Source of the DNA: Promethearchaeota archaeon
GTDB taxonomy: Archaea; Asgardarchaeota; Lokiarchaeia; Sigynarchaeales; MK-D1
Direction: 5' to 3'
NCBI GenBank assembly: GCA_016839385.1
Contig: JAEOUK010000203.1
Span: 1 to 8,455 of the forward strand
DNA length: 8,455 nt
The translations under genes were made by a program, and so were the position numbers. Numbering within the stretch: the first letter of the stretch is position 1; the number at the start of each line of letters is the position of its first letter. Shown piece after piece: positions 6,840-8,455 of the stretch. The notes under the pieces were generated by a model. It saw only the letters and a program-made list of their open reading frames with translations, did not search any database and had not been told where the DNA came from.

Positions 6840-7049
6840 TTATGATTCAAACTTAGATGATAGTTTTATCCGTGCTCTATACATCACTATCTCATTATTC
6901 AAAATTTTACAATCCAATTTAATAACTTCTGCGATTCTTAAATCCCGCAAAGTTTTGGCAGCTGTCGCCACAGCATTCGCTATTGCGTCTTCAAAATTCT
7001 TATCCGAACTTCCTACTAATTCAATAAACTTGTATATAGAATCAACCAT
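6840..7049 (-). CDS. Dodecin-family small protein, lacking the flavin-stacking Trp
   Basis: 69 residues, the normal dodecin length. The order of segments fits the family: strand VDSIYKFIELVGSS, helix NFEDAIANAVATAAKTLRDLR, then strands AEVIKLDCKI and EIVMYRARIKLSSKFE. Dodecins form hollow dodecamers in the cytosol; many archaeal and bacterial ones store or buffer flavins, held between tryptophans. In those proteins a Trp follows the conserved LR (as in LRWFEV); here it is Ile39-Ala40. From memory, Trp-less relatives such as the mycobacterial calcium dodecin have a similar R-[VI]-A sequence there, so flavin binding should not be assumed. The start is set by AAGGTGA six bases before the ATG. 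The gene is divergent from ileS and upstream of the UBC-RING gene on the same strand. The overlapping plus-strand frame is its shadow. Confidence 0.88.
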   Translation of the reverse strand: MVDSIYKFIELVGSSDKNFEDAIANAVATAAKTLRDLRIAEVIKLDCKILNNEIVMYRARIKLSSKFES

Positions 7050-7055
7050 TTTTTT

Positions 7056-7062
7056 TCACCTT
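7056..7062 (-). promoter_or_regulatory. Shine-Dalgarno site of dodecin (AAGGTGA)
   Basis: The minus strand reads AAGGTGA, six A, ATG, with the same spacing as the hsp20 site. GGTGA pairs with the 16S rRNA 3' end. It settles the dodecin start. Confidence 0.75.
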
Positions 7063-7110
7063 ATTGAATCGGATGAATCAATTTCCGACAACCAATATTA
7101 CTTCAATCCA

Positions 7111-7127
7111 AATATTAATTTCTTTCT
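7111..7127 (-). promoter_or_regulatory. Tentative BRE/TATA of dodecin
   Basis: On the minus strand a purine-rich GAAAGAAA leads into TTAATATT (7118-7111). The predicted start near 7088 would leave a leader of about 40 bases. A second TAATATT closer to the gene (7094-7100) is equally possible, so the assignment is weak. Confidence 0.3.
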
Positions 7128-7256
7128 CTAACTTTTCATTTTTTTTATCAGAATATCTATTTCATTGATAATACTCCCAAAAATCCCGTGTAAATTGAGA
7201 TAAATTACTCTTCTCTTTCACAAAATTAAAATGAGATACTTAATGTCTATTTATTG

Positions 7257-7277
7257 ACCGAAGATGAAAAATTCGGT
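7257..7277. repeat. Short inverted repeat in the ileS upstream region
   Basis: ACCGAA (7257-7262) and TTCGGT (7272-7277) are perfect 6-bp inverted arms around a 9-base loop, 26 bases before the ileS ATG. It could be a small leader hairpin or an operator, or chance. Just upstream, TATTTATT (7249-7256) is a possible but weak TATA element for ileS. Confidence 0.35.
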
Positions 7278-7302
7278 TAAAAATTGTTTGTTGTGAAAAA
7301 AT

Positions 7303-8455
7303 ATGCAAGATTTAGGTAAACTCGATTCCCTAACACTTGAAGAGAGAATACTCAAATGGTGGGAAGACGAAAAAATATATGAGCTTGTGAAACAAAACGA
7401 GCCGGAAAAAGGAAAACGAGATTGGCGCTTTGTGGACGGACCACCGTACACTTCGGGCGACGTCCATTTGGGAACCGCATGGAATAAAATTTTAAAAGAT
7501 TTATTATTCCGCTATAAAAGAATGCGAGGATACAGAGTTCCCGACATTCCTGGTTACGACACGCACGGATTACCAATAGAAGTCATAGTCGAAAAGCAAC
7601 TGGGTATTCACAACAAACAAGAAATTATCGATTATGGCTTAGATAAATTCATTGCTAAGTGCAAAGAGTACGCGAAAAACCAAATTCCAGTGATGAATGA
7701 ACAGTTTAAACGCCTTGGATGCAGTTTTTGGGATTGGGAGAATCCTTACATTACTTATGAAAACACCTATCTACAGGGTGCATGGTGGACTCTGAAGAAA
7801 TCTTATGAAAATGGATATCTTTACAAGTATTATAAACCTCAAAACTGCTGTCCAAGATGCGCTACAGCACTAGCTAAGCACGAATTTGAATATGCTAATA
7901 TAAAAGACACTGCAATTTTCGTGAAATTTCAAAGTGCTGATGATCCAAAGACTTTCTTAGTAATTTGGACTACTACACCATGGACTCTTGTAGCCAATAC
8001 TAACATAATGGCAAACCCGGATTTGGAATACGTTGAAATGCGTGTTAAAGACGAAACTTGGATCATGGGTATCGCAGCAACTGCCAACTTGCTTCAAAAT
8101 AAATTAGGATTACCTCTTAATCAACCAGAAGGATTTTCCTATGGGCGTCGATTCAAAGGTTTTGAACTAGAAGGTAAACGATATATTCATCCACTTGCTG
8201 CAGAAGTACCAGCTCAAGCTGAATTAGAAAAAGAGCAACCTAAAGTGCATACCGTTGTTCTAACTAGAGATTACGTGTCGGAAGGGGAAGGATCTGGATT
8301 AGTTCATACTGCTCCTGGTCACGGTCCGGAAGACTTTGAAGTGGGTACAATGAATAACATTCCTATCTTCAATCCAGTGGACTTATCAGGAAATTATACA
8401 GAAGAAGGTGGGTATTTTGAAGGTAAAAACGTTATTGATGCTAATGAAGAAATCA
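7303..8455 (+). CDS. ileS: Isoleucyl-tRNA synthetase, N-terminal part (3' end outside window)
   Basis: Class I synthetase that charges tRNA-Ile with isoleucine in the cytosol. 384 codons are visible of a protein usually about 1,000 or more residues long. GPPYTSGDVHLGT (46-58) carries the HIGH-type ATP motif as HLGT, the form usual in archaeal IleRS. PDIPGYDTHGLPIE follows. A CPRC knuckle leads into TALAKHEFEY, then the CP1 editing domain: WTTTPWTL (222-229), the threonine-rich hydrolytic strand, and GSGLVHTAPGHGPEDF (330-345), where His335 and Asp344 have the same spacing as His333 and Asp342 of E. coli IleRS. The KMSKS loop is beyond the edge. The ATG at 7303 is fixed by an in-frame TGA at 7294. 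Only a weak GTGA lies before it as a ribosome site. Divergent from dodecin. Confidence 0.95.
   Translation, partial: MQDLGKLDSLTLEERILKWWEDEKIYELVKQNEPEKGKRDWRFVDGPPYTSGDVHLGTAWNKILKDLLFRYKRMRGYRVPDIPGYDTHGLPIEVIVEKQLGIHNKQEIIDYGLDKFIAKCKEYAKNQIPVMNEQFKRLGCSFWDWENPYITYENTYLQGAWWTLKKSYENGYLYKYYKPQNCCPRCATALAKHEFEYANIKDTAIFVKFQSADDPKTFLVIWTTTPWTLVANTNIMANPDLEYVEMRVKDETWIMGIAATANLLQNKLGLPLNQPEGFSYGRRFKGFELEGKRYIHPLAAEVPAQAELEKEQPKVHTVVLTRDYVSEGEGSGLVHTAPGHGPEDFEVGTMNNIPIFNPVDLSGNYTEEGGYFEGKNVIDANEEI

Noticed and set aside
6695..7049. Dodecin and the UBC-RING gene as one operon
   Set aside because: A 145-base gap with a T-run terminator and then a TATA-like box favours separate transcripts, though read-through cannot be excluded.
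6832..7131. Plus-strand frame of 99 codons beginning at TTG after GGGAGG
   Set aside because: It lies antisense to dodecin, whose family match is clear; the GGGAGG is probably chance in the spacer.

Overview
The window looks archaeal and, by inference, comes from an Asgard-group archaeon. It is AT-rich, its genes have TATA/BRE-like promoter elements and T-run terminators, and two genes have strong Shine-Dalgarno sites (GAGGTGAT, AAGGTGA). It carries an isoleucyl-tRNA synthetase with the HLGT form of the HIGH motif. It also carries a protein of eukaryotic style, made of several E2-like (UBC/RWD) domains and a RING-like zinc module. No rRNA, tRNA, CRISPR array or mobile element was seen. The Asgard assignment rests mainly on that one protein and on general gene style.

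Layout, left to right. (1) 2-1477, plus strand: the 3' part of a GH123/DUF4091-type glycoside hydrolase, probably exported; its 5' end lies outside the window. (2) 1538-4087, plus strand: a complete M1 zinc aminopeptidase with a HEAT-like C-terminal domain and a terminal coiled coil. (3) 4131-4727, minus strand, convergent with the peptidase: an Hsp20 small heat-shock protein with a clear TATA box, a palindromic operator candidate and a strong ribosome-binding site. (4) 4907-6694, minus strand: a 595-residue protein with four UBC/RWD-like domains, a Pro/Glu-rich linker carrying four YxxP motifs, and a C-terminal RING-like module holding all ten of its cysteines. (5) 6840-7049, minus strand: a small dodecin-family protein lacking the flavin-stacking Trp. 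(6) 7303-8455, plus strand, divergent from dodecin: the 5' part of ileS, running off the right edge.

The outstanding item is gene 4. Non-catalytic E2-like domains followed by a C-terminal RING resemble the eukaryotic E3 ligase FANCL and, more loosely, RWD-RING ligases such as RNF25. Its Cys/His spacing can be read as a RING close to the FANCL type. It stands alone here: no ubiquitin-like protein, E1, active E2 or Rpn11-type protease is in the window. The M1 peptidase and Hsp20 are also protein-quality-control genes, but they have separate transcription units and nothing here shows that they work with gene 4. Every gap between genes is under 300 bases.
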